56,824 nucleotides of DNA from Ktedonobacteria bacterium (lineage in GTDB: Bacteria; Chloroflexota; Ktedonobacteria; Ktedonobacterales; JACDGC01). The notes beneath the pieces are model-generated. The model was not told the origin of the DNA. It did not search any database and was given only the letters and a program-made list of their open reading frames with translations. Below, in pieces: positions 34,485 to 42,430 of this stretch (positions are counted from its first letter, which is position 1; each line of letters starts with the position of its first letter). The DNA is taken from positions 1 to 56,824 of the forward strand of contig DAIDGU010000059.1 in the NCBI GenBank assembly GCA_027459785.1. The letters run 5' to 3'. The position numbers and the translations under genes were made by a program.

Positions 34485-35825
34485 CTATGCATGCAACCAA
34501 GGGTGGCGGCGGATATACCAGGCCCACATTTCATCGCCGCCGTCTTCATGGTCAAACGCCTGCCGGGCGAGCGCGAGTTGCTTATCTACTGCCGGCAAAT
34601 TGCCATAGAGATGATAGAAACGCGAGAGTAAGGCATGGCCGCGCCCGCGTAGGTAGATATCTGGCTGGCGGTTGTCGCGGTGCGTAACACAAAACCTTTC
34701 AAGCTCGCGCTGAATCTGCGCCAAAGCCGCATCCCTGGGGCCGTTCCGCTTCTGCAAAAATTGATACTCATATTCTAACAAATCCGTGACCTCGCCGATA
34801 ACATACGTCAAATGCTGCCCCGCTTCGAGTTGATGGCGATATTGTTGCGCATGGTCGATCAGGTAGCGCGCTTCGCTGGGCCAATAATAGTGTTCCTCCG
34901 TGTAGTGGCGTTGGGCCAGTTCCAGCGTATACTCTGCCAGCATGATGAACGTTTCGCAGGTGCGTTCGGCCATGCCGGGTAACTGGGTTAAACTTTTTAC
35001 CATCTCTCTGCCATTGGCATAAATCCAATTGAGCGTACTGGGATCTTCATGGCCGACATTGCGCAGGAACCACAGTTCGATGAAGAGATTCGCCGCATGC
35101 AGGCTCAGGAAGAGCCGGCCATTCAGTTCATCCGCGCCGGCGGCAAACGGCAGGAGGTTCGGTGGCAACTGGCGTGGCAGCACGTGTGCTGGTTCGGCGA
35201 TCTGCCACTGGAAGCGCTGTTCCAGCCAGGGCGTCAGAATGGTGGAGGCGGCGAGCATATCCTGCCGTGCATGGGCAATGCGATGGGCGGGATCAATGGG
35301 CGCATTGGCGCGCGCCCGCCCGATCAGCGCGCGGCAGCGGAGCTGCGTCAAGGTGCCATGCTGCAAGGGTGGGGTCCGCCCCTGCTGTTGGAGGGTGTCG
35401 ATGCTGGCGAGTACGATATCATAACACATGCTGCTGCGATGATAGTGCCGGATGCTGTCGGCAGCTATGGCGTACAGGAGATAAATGTGTAAGCGCGCGA
35501 TGGGATCGATCAAGATGATCGCAAACTGTGTGCTGCATATCTCTAATGTCCGAAACGTGTCGCGCCAACGCCCCAAGCGCGCCTGCGCGTGCGCCACCAG
35601 ATATAGGAGCCGCCCCTGTTGCCGGGGCGTGAGGGCGGCGGTGTCACCATTTTTGGGCAGGCTTGTATAACGATTCGCAACCTCCGCATAGTGGCCCGCA
35701 TAAAACTCCTGATGGAAACCACGCAATGTGGCTTCCCCGCTCGGATAGCGCGCGTCATCTTGGTCTGGATCGGGCAGATCCAGTTCATAATAGGGCAGGT
35801 GATCGGAATCGAAGCCATCGGGCAT
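34485..35825 (-). CDS. TPR-like helical-repeat protein
   Basis: 446 aa, helical; the recognisable repeat-like segment is LLYLVAHAQARLGRWRDTFR followed by TLEIC. The N-terminus is acidic (ELDLPDPDQDDARY). No enzyme motif. ATG 35825 has GAGGAG about 9 nt upstream. The gene is followed, 147 nt downstream, by the similar 483-aa protein gene in the same direction. Possibly an accessory two-gene unit; the AT-richer gap between them shows no other feature. Confidence 0.65.
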   Translation of the reverse strand: MPDGFDSDHLPYYELDLPDPDQDDARYPSGEATLRGFHQEFYAGHYAEVANRYTSLPKNGDTAALTPRQQGRLLYLVAHAQARLGRWRDTFRTLEICSTQFAIILIDPIARLHIYLLYAIAADSIRHYHRSSMCYDIVLASIDTLQQQGRTPPLQHGTLTQLRCRALIGRARANAPIDPAHRIAHARQDMLAASTILTPWLEQRFQWQIAEPAHVLPRQLPPNLLPFAAGADELNGRLFLSLHAANLFIELWFLRNVGHEDPSTLNWIYANGREMVKSLTQLPGMAERTCETFIMLAEYTLELAQRHYTEEHYYWPSEARYLIDHAQQYRHQLEAGQHLTYVIGEVTDLLEYEYQFLQKRNGPRDAALAQIQRELERFCVTHRDNRQPDIYLRGRGHALLSRFYHLYGNLPAVDKQLALARQAFDHEDGGDEMWAWYIRRHPWLHA

Positions 35826-36036
35826 GCTGCCAGTCTCCTCACGCGGTTGGGACTGTCGAGCGCCATGCTGACTTCTCGATTATACCAATTTCCGTGAGAC
35901 TTTGGCAAGTACAAATGCGATGGAGTTCTTAGCCGATGCACCATCGGCACGTGATCGCAGGTGTGTTCACATTGTTATTTGACTTGTTATGCGACAGCCA
36001 GGCGAAAAAGCTGTGAAATCAGCGCCTGGCGGCACA

Positions 36037-36996
36037 TCAGGCCAACGTGAGTACCGCCTGCTGCACGCGATATTCGCGCAGAAACGTCACTGTCAGCCGG
36101 TCGCCGGCGTGGTGGCGCTGGATCAGCGCGCTGAGATCGCGGGGATCAAGCATGACGTATTTGTCGGCGGAAACGATGATGTCGCCCTTGCGCAGCCCGG
36201 CCCGCGCGGCGGGGCTATCCGGCACGATCTCCACCACCAGCACACCCCCCGCCTGGTGGGTGGAAAGCGCCCGCACCAGCGCCGGCTCGAAAGCATACGA
36301 GATGACCGCGACACCCATCGACACGCGCCCACGCGCCCGTGGCCCACCGTCGCTCCGCGCCAGAAAGTCGTTGATGTTTTCGACGGGGATGGCGAAGCCG
36401 ATACCCTGCCCATAGGGGACGACCGCCGTGGTGATGCCCACCACCTTGCCCTGCCCGTTCACCAGCGGCCCACCGGAGTTACCGGGATTGATCGGCGTCT
36501 GCGTCTGGATCAGGTTGCGCAGCGAGATGCCCTCTTGCGGTGCATCCAGCGGGCGTCCGATGGCGCTGACGACGCCTGCCGTGACCGACCAGCCCAGCCC
36601 GAATGGATTGCCGATGGCCACGACCAGTTGGCCCGGCTGCAAGGCGTCCGCGCTCAATTCGGCGACGGGCAGCGGATCGTTCGTGGCGATGCGCAGCAGC
36701 GCCAGATCTTCGCGCGCCTCGCCGCGCACCAGCGTCGCCGGCAAGGTGCGGCCATCGACGAATTTCACGGCGATCTGCGCGGCATCCGCCACAACATGCG
36801 CATTCGTCAGGATCAAGCCCTTGGCGTCATAGATGAAGCCAGACCCCAACCCCACGACGCCGCGATCACTATAGCCAGGGTTCAGCATGTGCGGCGCGCG
36901 GTTCGTCTCGATCTGCACGACGGTGGGACCAATGCGTTTGGCGGCGTTGATAACGACTTCGGAATAGGCATCCATCGCGTCTTTGTCGGTAGGCAT
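36037..36996 (-). CDS. HtrA/DegP-like serine protease with PDZ domain
   Basis: 319 aa from ATG 36996, with AAGGGGGA upstream; the longer frame from 37044 is less likely. Trypsin-like domain with catalytic His67 (LTNAHVV), Asp97 (EDLALLRI) and Ser174 (GNSGGPL), then a single PDZ domain (about 225-315, DSPAARAGLRKGDIIVSAD). Unlike typical bacterial HtrA there is no signal peptide or membrane anchor, so the protein is expected in the cytoplasm unless the start is wrong. A minus-strand TATAAT lies at 37084-37089. Confidence 0.9.
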   Translation of the reverse strand: MPTDKDAMDAYSEVVINAAKRIGPTVVQIETNRAPHMLNPGYSDRGVVGLGSGFIYDAKGLILTNAHVVADAAQIAVKFVDGRTLPATLVRGEAREDLALLRIATNDPLPVAELSADALQPGQLVVAIGNPFGLGWSVTAGVVSAIGRPLDAPQEGISLRNLIQTQTPINPGNSGGPLVNGQGKVVGITTAVVPYGQGIGFAIPVENINDFLARSDGGPRARGRVSMGVAVISYAFEPALVRALSTHQAGGVLVVEIVPDSPAARAGLRKGDIIVSADKYVMLDPRDLSALIQRHHAGDRLTVTFLREYRVQQAVLTLA

Positions 36997-37083
36997 GCGG
37001 GCAATCCCCCTTGGCGAACGTGAGCGGCATGCACCTGTTGGCAACCTGGCACGCCGATCCCAAAATGGCGTTGATTGTTGATC

Positions 37084-37089
37084 ATTATA
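37084..37089 (-). promoter_or_regulatory. -10 box of the HtrA-like gene
   Basis: TATAAT on the minus strand about 90 nt upstream of ATG 36996. TTTCGC lies 17 nt farther upstream as a weak -35. Confidence 0.45.
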
Positions 37090-37155
37090 GCGCCCCCGTT
37101 GCCCAAGCGAAAGGTGGCGAGGTGTGCATCGCTCACACTCATGCCCTTACAACAA

Positions 37156-37193
37156 CGCCCCCTGCCTCATCAACCATGATCAAACAGGGGGCG
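37156..37193 (-). terminator. Terminator after the BtuF-like gene
   Basis: CGCCCCCTG and CAGGGGGCG form a 9-bp stem with a 20-nt loop, starting 20 nt after the stop codon of the minus-strand gene. On that strand it is followed by TTGTTGT. Confidence 0.6.
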
Positions 37194-37212
37194 CGCGAGA
37201 CGGGCAACGTTC

Positions 37213-38247
37213 CTAGCTGAAGATGCTCGGCCACAGATCTTCGGCGACGGCGGCCAGTCCGGCGACGATGCGCGGACCGGGGCGCGAGAGCAAGCTATCA
37301 TTGACGACGAAGATGCGTCCGCTCTGCACGGCGCTGATGCTCTGCCAGGCCGGGCGATTTTGTGGCTTGACGAAGGTGCCGGTGATCGGCTCTGCCAGGA
37401 TGATCACCTGCGGATTATCGGCGATCACCGTCTCATCGCTCACCTGGGGGTAGCCGTAGCCGCTGGTGTCGCTGGCGAAGATGTTCGCGCCTCCGGCGTC
37501 CGTGATCAATGCATCCTCGAACGAACCTTTGCCCACGGTGTAGGGCTTGCCCGGTGTGCTGTAATCGATCTCCATATAGACCGATGGCAAGGTTTTGCCC
37601 TGCACCGCCGTTTTGATCGTGCTGATGCACTTTTCCATCCGCGCCACCAGCGTATTCGCCTGCTGCTGCGCGCCGATAAGCTGGCCAGCGAACAGGATCT
37701 CGCCCAGCGTGCCGTTGAGGTCCGCTGTGGGGAGGCTAACGACGTTGATGCCGGCCTGGCGCAGTGTAGTGTCGCCGATGGTTGCGGTCTCGCCGCCATA
37801 GCTGAGTACCAGATCAGGTTTCAGGGCGATGACCTTTTCGACATCCACCTTGCTGGTATAGCCGGAAACTGTGGTGACGACCGGCAGATTCAAGATGCTG
37901 GGCGGATAATCCGTGAAGTGATCGATGCCGACCAGGCGACTGCTGGCACCCAGCGCGGCGACGATCTCGCTATCCACCGGCGTGAGCGAGACGATGCGTT
38001 GCGGTGGCGTGCTGGGAACCTTGATCGCAATGCCGTCGCCGTCGGTGGTTGGCGCGGGACCATAGGTGCCGGTGGGGGTGAGCGTGCCGTTCAAGCCGTC
38101 CAGATTGTTGCAGAGCGATTCCAACTGAACCGTGCCACTGTTGGCGTTGGTCGAACTGGTGGGGGCGGCGACCGCGCCGCAGCCCGTCAGGAGCGCCGCG
38201 ACGGCGCAGAGAGCCAGCGCCAGGGTACGCCAGGTGCGTGAAGCCAT
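37213..38247 (-). CDS. btuF: Corrinoid/iron-complex ABC transporter substrate-binding lipoprotein (BtuF-like)
   Basis: 344 aa. Signal peptide with lipobox LLTGC (Cys about 23), then a Ser/Thr linker and a class III periplasmic-binding fold: RIVSLTPVDSEIVAALGA, GIDHFTDYPP, EKVIALKPDLVLSYGGE, and C-terminal RIFVVNDSLLSRPGPRIVAGL. A cobalamin riboswitch lies directly upstream, which favours vitamin B12 or cobinamide as ligand over iron siderophores. ATG follows AGGAGACACACGTCATC. The permease and ATPase genes (btuC, btuD) are not in the window, so this is an isolated binding-protein gene. Confidence 0.9.
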   Translation of the reverse strand: MASRTWRTLALALCAVAALLTGCGAVAAPTSSTNANSGTVQLESLCNNLDGLNGTLTPTGTYGPAPTTDGDGIAIKVPSTPPQRIVSLTPVDSEIVAALGASSRLVGIDHFTDYPPSILNLPVVTTVSGYTSKVDVEKVIALKPDLVLSYGGETATIGDTTLRQAGINVVSLPTADLNGTLGEILFAGQLIGAQQQANTLVARMEKCISTIKTAVQGKTLPSVYMEIDYSTPGKPYTVGKGSFEDALITDAGGANIFASDTSGYGYPQVSDETVIADNPQVIILAEPITGTFVKPQNRPAWQSISAVQSGRIFVVNDSLLSRPGPRIVAGLAAVAEDLWPSIFS

Positions 38248-38419
38248 GATGACGTGTGTCTCCTCTTAATAATCGAACGGTGCCACAGGCGGCACCGCAG
38301 CCGAGGCGTCACGCGGTATGATACACGACGCCCCCGCCGGCCCAGAAACTTACAGGGCGAGCAGGGGCGCTCTGGCGCGCACGCGGGCGCGCGAAGACTT
38401 GCCGACAACCCTCAGAGCG

Positions 38420-38610
38420 CGAAGGGATGCGGCGTGCGCACGTGGGGCCGGTCTCCTGGCTGCTGAGTCTGCGCCTGTGCCGCCGGCCTTCCCACCCGCG
38501 TGCGGGCAGTGGCGTGTATAGCGACTGGCTCCCCAGTTACAGTGGCGCGTCCGCACCGGCATTGCACCGGTTTCCCTCACCCCGCCCACCCCATCGAATC
38601 TCATCGACCA
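38420..38610 (-). ncRNA. Cobalamin (adenosylcobalamin-type) riboswitch
   Basis: On the minus strand the sequence shows, in order: GGGAAACCGGTGCAATGCCG, GCGCCACTGTAAC, GGGGAGCCAGTCGC, CACTGCCCGC, GGGAAGGC, and the B12 box AGCAGCCAGGAGACCGGCC (about 38446-38467). These are the conserved elements of the cobalamin riboswitch. It precedes the BtuF-like gene by about 180 nt. A later GGTGCC/GGCACC hairpin (38279-38296) near the ribosome binding site could be the expression platform; no T-run follows it, which suggests translational control. Confidence 0.92.
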
Positions 38611-38728
38611 GGCGCGCGGCGCGTTTCCCCACGGCGTGACGCGATCTTTTGCCACAGACATGATATGACAGCGGATAACCTCTTGTCCAGTGGCACGATC
38701 CAGAAAGCATGGGCTGCGGCAGAAAAGA

Positions 38729-38734
38729 TATACT
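38729..38734 (+). promoter_or_regulatory. -10 box of recF
   Basis: TATACT 39 nt upstream of the recF GTG start; no clear -35. Confidence 0.4.
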
Positions 38735-38772
38735 GAGGGAGAACGAATGCGCCCCCGAAGGATGAGCTGCCT

Positions 38773-40038
38773 GTGTACCTGGAAACGCTGGACCTGACCG
38801 ATTTCCGCAACTATGCCGCTGTGCATCTGGCACTGGGGGAGGGGCGATTCATCGCGGCGGGCGACAACGCTCAGGGCAAGTCGAATCTCTGCGAGGCCAT
38901 CCGCATGCTGGCGACGATGCGTTCGTTTCGCGCGGGAACGGACCGCGAGCTGGTGCGCTGGGGGTCCGCCGGCCACTTCGCGCGCATCCTTGCCGATGTC
39001 ACCCGCGTCGATGGCCCGCTGCGCCTGGAAGTTATCGTCAGCGCGCCCCCCACCCCCGATGATCCCCTCGCCAACGCCGCCGGCCTCTGGTCCGCCGATC
39101 CTGCCGATCCAGGGCAACCACAAGGGATTGCCCCTACAGACCGTAGTCTCCCCTCTCCATCGTCCGATGGGGAGGGGCCGGGGGTGGGGCCGTTTCCCCG
39201 CCTGCCAACGGGCAAGCGCATCAAAGTGAATGGCGCACCGCGCCGTGCCATTGACTGCGTGGGCCTGGTGACGGTGGTGCTCTTCGAGCCGGCGGATCTC
39301 GACCTCGTCAGCGGTCCACCCAGCGGGCGACGGCACTTCATGGACGTGACACTGTGCCAGATCAGCCGTAGCTATTGCCGCACGCTCAGCCAGTACCAGC
39401 GCGTGCTGACGCAGCGCAGCGCGCTCCTGCGCCGCATCCGCGAGAACCAGGACGATCCGCGTGCGCTGGAATATTGGGACGTGCAACTGGCGCAACTGGC
39501 CGTCCCTCTGATCACCGAACGCGCTGGCCTCATCACGCGCTGCCTGCCGACTGCCGATCAGGTGGCGTTGCGGCTGGGCGGGCGGGGGCTGCGGCTGGTT
39601 TACCAGCCCTCTTTCGCTGTGGATGTCGAGTTGCCCACGGCCACTGCCATCGCCGCCTTCAATGAGAAGCTGAAAAGCCTGCGCAAACGCGAGATCATGC
39701 AGGGCGTGAACCTGCTGGGGCCGCACCGCGACGACCTCGCCTTCCTCGAAGGGCCGATCAATCTAGCGACGTATGGTTCGCGCGGCCAACAGCGCGGCGC
39801 TGCGCTGGCGCTGAAGCTGGCCGAACTGGAGGCCATCGAGCTTGAGACCGGCGACCAGCCGATCCTCGTGCTGGACGACGTGCTGAGCGAACTGGACCCC
39901 ACTCGTCGCGCCGCGTTGCTCGACAGCATCGGCCCGATCAGCCAGGTCATCCTCACCACCGCCGAGCCAGATGCCATCCCCGCCGCCTTCGCCGCGACCG
40001 CACACTGGCTGCCCGTGCGCGCCGGCATGATCGCATAG
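38773..40038 (+). CDS. recF: DNA replication and repair protein RecF
   Basis: 421 aa against the usual 360-380. SMC-like ATPase that loads RecA at gaps. N-terminal MYLETLDLTDFRNY, Walker A GDNAQGKSN (about 30-38), middle FEPADLDLVSGPPSGRRHFM, signature SRGQQRGAALALKL and Walker B PILVLDDVLSELDP. GTG start with AAGGATGAG upstream. The excess length lies at about residues 112-141 (PGQPQGIAPTDR, then Ser/Pro/Gly-rich), translated from two interspersed repeats at 39110-39194. The frame is kept, so the protein may work. dnaA, dnaN and gyrB are not adjacent. Confidence 0.92.
   Translation: MYLETLDLTDFRNYAAVHLALGEGRFIAAGDNAQGKSNLCEAIRMLATMRSFRAGTDRELVRWGSAGHFARILADVTRVDGPLRLEVIVSAPPTPDDPLANAAGLWSADPADPGQPQGIAPTDRSLPSPSSDGEGPGVGPFPRLPTGKRIKVNGAPRRAIDCVGLVTVVLFEPADLDLVSGPPSGRRHFMDVTLCQISRSYCRTLSQYQRVLTQRSALLRRIRENQDDPRALEYWDVQLAQLAVPLITERAGLITRCLPTADQVALRLGGRGLRLVYQPSFAVDVELPTATAIAAFNEKLKSLRKREIMQGVNLLGPHRDDLAFLEGPINLATYGSRGQQRGAALALKLAELEAIELETGDQPILVLDDVLSELDPTRRAALLDSIGPISQVILTTAEPDAIPAAFAATAHWLPVRAGMIA
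39110..39194. repeat. Composite repeat inserted in frame in recF
   Basis: 39110-39143 is identical over 34 bp to 20375-20408. 39148-39194 (CCCCTCTCCATC paired with GATGGGGAGGGG, then GGGGGTGGGGCC) matches the hairpin repeats at 24080-24126 and 24179-24230. Together they account for the unusual linker in RecF. Confidence 0.88.
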
Positions 40039-40381
40039 CTTTTAACTTCACCAGCCGCTAGGCTTTGAAAATGATCCGTTGGTATCGCTTATGGTGTCAG
40101 GGAATTGGCAAACTGACAAGGGACCACGTCGGATCGGTTTAATAAAACTAGCTACTTGTTTAAGCTGTTGGCTAGGAATTTTATGTGGATGCAATACGCC
40201 GATTGGTATCTTAAAGATTGAAACCGTCTACATAAATGTTAGTCCGCATTGTTTTCCCTAAAAATAGCTGGCACCGCCCAAGAGCGGCCCCGCACCCTGC
40301 CGCCAAAGCAACAGGGGAAGTCTTATTCTTATTCTATCATGAAATCCATCAAAGTGCAAGTCCATTAGCTAGCGGTTGCAA
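40039..40381. other. AT-rich intergenic stretch without a recognised gene
   Basis: About 340 nt of clearly lower GC than the surroundings. A 60-aa frame at 40079-40261 has no ribosome binding site and an unconvincing sequence. No hairpin terminator or known RNA was recognised. It could be an island left by a mobile element or hold an unknown RNA. Confidence 0.4.
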
Positions 40382-40398
40382 CAAATGAATGACCTTAC

Positions 40399-40713
40399 TC
40401 ACGCGCCCGCCGGGCCGTCGAGCGGCGGGGTGTGGGAAAGCTGCACGTCATCGGCGTGTTGGCGCAGGGGCAGCGCCAAGTGAATCTCGGTTCCCATGCC
40501 GTTGCCGCTGCGCACGGCTAAGTGGCCGTGGTGCGAGCGCACGAAGGCGGCGACGACCGCCAGGCCCAGTCCCCATCCCTGTGCCGTGCGTGCCGCGCTG
40601 CTGTCGATTTGATAGAATGGCTCGAAGACCTGGCGGTGATGTTCGGGCGCGATGCCGATGCCCGTATCGCGCACCGCGATCAACGCCCACGGCTCCGCGT
40701 CGTCCGGCGGCAG
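40399..40713 (-). pseudogene. Histidine kinase C-terminal remnant (HATPase domain)
   Basis: The frame reads LLPPDDAEPWALIAVRDTGI and then the kinase boxes: DTGIGIAP, FEPFYQ and GWGLGLAVVAAF. This is the last third of an HATPase_c domain. The H-box, N-box and sensor part are missing. The frame begins directly after the queF stop codon, as if the kinase 5' portion had been replaced by queF DNA. It is a broken gene, not expected to encode a working kinase. Confidence 0.75.
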
Positions 40714-40716
40714 GAG

Positions 40717-41206
40717 CTAAATCCCCAGGAAGGCCGGGCGTTGATAGGCTGGGCGGGGACCGGCGTAGTCCGGCGCGGCCTGCTCGACGGTGACGACCGT
40801 TTTGATATTGCCGCGCACGTTGAATTCGCCCACCACGCGCAGCCATTTGGGCTGCAACAGAGCGGCCAAGTCGTCGAGGATCGTGTTTGCCGCGCCCTCG
40901 TGACTGATGGCACGGTCGCGGTAGGCGTTGATATAGAGTTTGAGGCTCTTGAGTTCAACGACTGCCGGGCCAGGGGCATAGTCGATCACAATCGTGGCGA
41001 AATCCGGGAAGCCGGAGCGGGGACACAGGCAGGTGAACTCCGGGATCTCGAAATGCACGATGTAATCACGGTCCGGGTGGCCGTTGGGCCACGCTTCGAG
41101 GTGGTTCGCCGCAATCTCGTCCTGGCCGTAGCGACCGGGGACACGGGGCGCGGTGGTCGCTGGCGTGGGATCAGCGAGGCTGTGTTTTGACTTTTTCAGG
41201 GGACAT
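40717..41206 (-). pseudogene. queF: NADPH-dependent 7-cyano-7-deazaguanine reductase QueF, frameshifted
   Basis: The main frame (open from about 41205) carries [34 protein letters not shown] with the catalytic Cys, the [15 protein letters not shown] motif and SHEGA: a type I QueF (YkvM-like) that reduces preQ0 to preQ1 in queuosine synthesis. No start codon exists in that frame before GTG 41058, which would delete about 50 conserved residues. ATG 41206 (MSPEK) is one base out of frame. Removing one A from the run at 41192-41196 joins them into a 162-aa protein, the normal length. Either a sequencing error, a recent mutation or slippage; all active-site residues are kept. Confidence 0.8.
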
Positions 41207-41414
41207 CACCCATTTCGTTGATTTTCGTTAAGATCATAGCCACATCGGCGGGGGTCAATTCAAGGTCGGGATAGCGCGCCTGCAAAGTGCTGATCTGCGC
41301 CACCCGTTCGGCCTCGGATAACCGTGGCCAGGCGCGGGCCAGTTCACGGAGCGCGGCCAGGTCGGCGTCGTCCAGCAGATTCGCGGCCTCCAGATTCCAG
41401 CCATCGTTGCTCAT
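41196..41414 (-). CDS. Small helical protein upstream of queF
   Basis: 72 aa from ATG 41414, with AAGGA 9 nt upstream. Predominantly helical and acidic ([20 protein letters not shown]). Its stop codon overlaps the presumed queF ATG at 41206, so the two would be translationally coupled. The family is not recognised; no queuosine enzyme resembles it. Confidence 0.55.
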   Translation of the reverse strand: MSNDGWNLEAANLLDDADLAALRELARAWPRLSEAERVAQISTLQARYPDLELTPADVAMILTKINEMGDVP

Positions 41415-41595
41415 GCAAGTATATCCTTTCCATTTCAAACACAACTACAGCAGTAGCCATAGCATAAGTTCAGGGGCGGGCGCTAGAGGCGACCACGTGA
41501 TGCGTTACCTGTTGCCACCGTGGGGCGACCATCGTTTGTGATCATAACACGAATTCAACCATTTGTCTGCTCGTATGGCGAAAGGATCACGAGTT

Positions 41596-42339
41596 ATGCG
41601 TATATGGCAGCGCCTTGTTGTCTGGATCGGTGTGGGTGGGCTGCTCAGCCTGGTGAGCGCGTGCGGCATCGGGCTGAACACCAGTACCATCGTCAAAGGC
41701 TCCGGCACGATCAAGACGGAGTTCCGGCAGGTCAGCAATTTCACTGCGGTCACGTTGGATGGCACCGGCGTCCTGACGATCACACAAACCGGCCAGGAAG
41801 GGCTGAGTGTGACTGCTGATGACAATCTGTTGCCGCTGATCAATACCAATGTCGAAGGGACTACGCTGCATATCTACTTTCCGCCGAATACTGATGTGCA
41901 GCCCTCGAAGACCATCGTCTATTTGCTGAGTGTCAAGAATCTCAGCGCCATCACCCTCAATGGAGCCGCGACCGTCGCCACACCCAAGCTAACGGCGCAA
42001 GCATTGGCCGTGAACTTGAGCGGAGCGGGGGCGGCGTCGCTTCAGAACCTGGCGCTGACCAACTTGACTGTGCATCTGAGTGGCGCGGGCAACCTGGCGC
42101 TGGCAGGGCAGACGCAGACGCAGACCGTCACCAGCACCGGCGCGGGGACGTACCACGCGGATCAACTCACCTCGCAAATGGCTACCATCACCCTCAACGG
42201 CACGGGCAACGCCTTCGTGCGCGCCAGCACGACGCTGAACATCACGATCACTGGTGTCGGCAGCCTGACGTATTATGGCAATCCGACCATCACCAAGCAT
42301 GTTACCGGCATTGGCACGATCCAGCAGGGCGGCGCATAG
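41596..42339 (+). CDS. Putative lipoprotein with DUF2807-like (auto-transporter adhesin head GIN) domain
   Basis: 247 aa from ATG 41596 (AAAGGA 9 nt upstream). Signal peptide with lipobox LVSACG, then repeated short beta strands: VSNFTAVTLDGTGVLTITQ, LSAITLNGAATV, LTVHLSGAGNLAL, and ATITLNGTGNAFV. This right-handed beta-helix pattern with regular SGAG/NGTG turns is typical of DUF2807. Expected to be anchored on the outer face of the membrane. Function of the family is poorly defined. It ends 10 nt before the promoter now driving the iscB/def locus. Confidence 0.85.
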   Translation: MRIWQRLVVWIGVGGLLSLVSACGIGLNTSTIVKGSGTIKTEFRQVSNFTAVTLDGTGVLTITQTGQEGLSVTADDNLLPLINTNVEGTTLHIYFPPNTDVQPSKTIVYLLSVKNLSAITLNGAATVATPKLTAQALAVNLSGAGAASLQNLALTNLTVHLSGAGNLALAGQTQTQTVTSTGAGTYHADQLTSQMATITLNGTGNAFVRASTTLNITITGVGSLTYYGNPTITKHVTGIGTIQQGGA

Positions 42340-42349
42340 CCTGCTTTCC

Positions 42350-42379
42350 TTGACGCTGCCAGGTCAGGCGGCATATACT
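42350..42379 (+). promoter_or_regulatory. Promoter reading into the omega RNA, iscB and def
   Basis: TTGACG (42350-42355), an 18-nt spacer and TATACT (42374-42379). The layout matches the 18-nt-spaced promoter at 24246-24275. Transcription would begin near 42386, about 45 nt before the structured omega RNA. It was probably the def promoter before insertion, because an AGGGGA (42413-42418) ribosome-binding-like site lies about 12 nt before the left end of the element. Confidence 0.75.
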
Positions 42380-42430
42380 GAATAAGATACCGATCAGGTG
42401 AGACGCGGCAAAAGGGGAACAGGCATCGTC

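Noticed and set aside
40216..40224. GATTGAAAC, reminiscent of the 3' end of many CRISPR repeats
   Set aside because: Occurs once; there are no regularly spaced repeats and no cas genes nearby.
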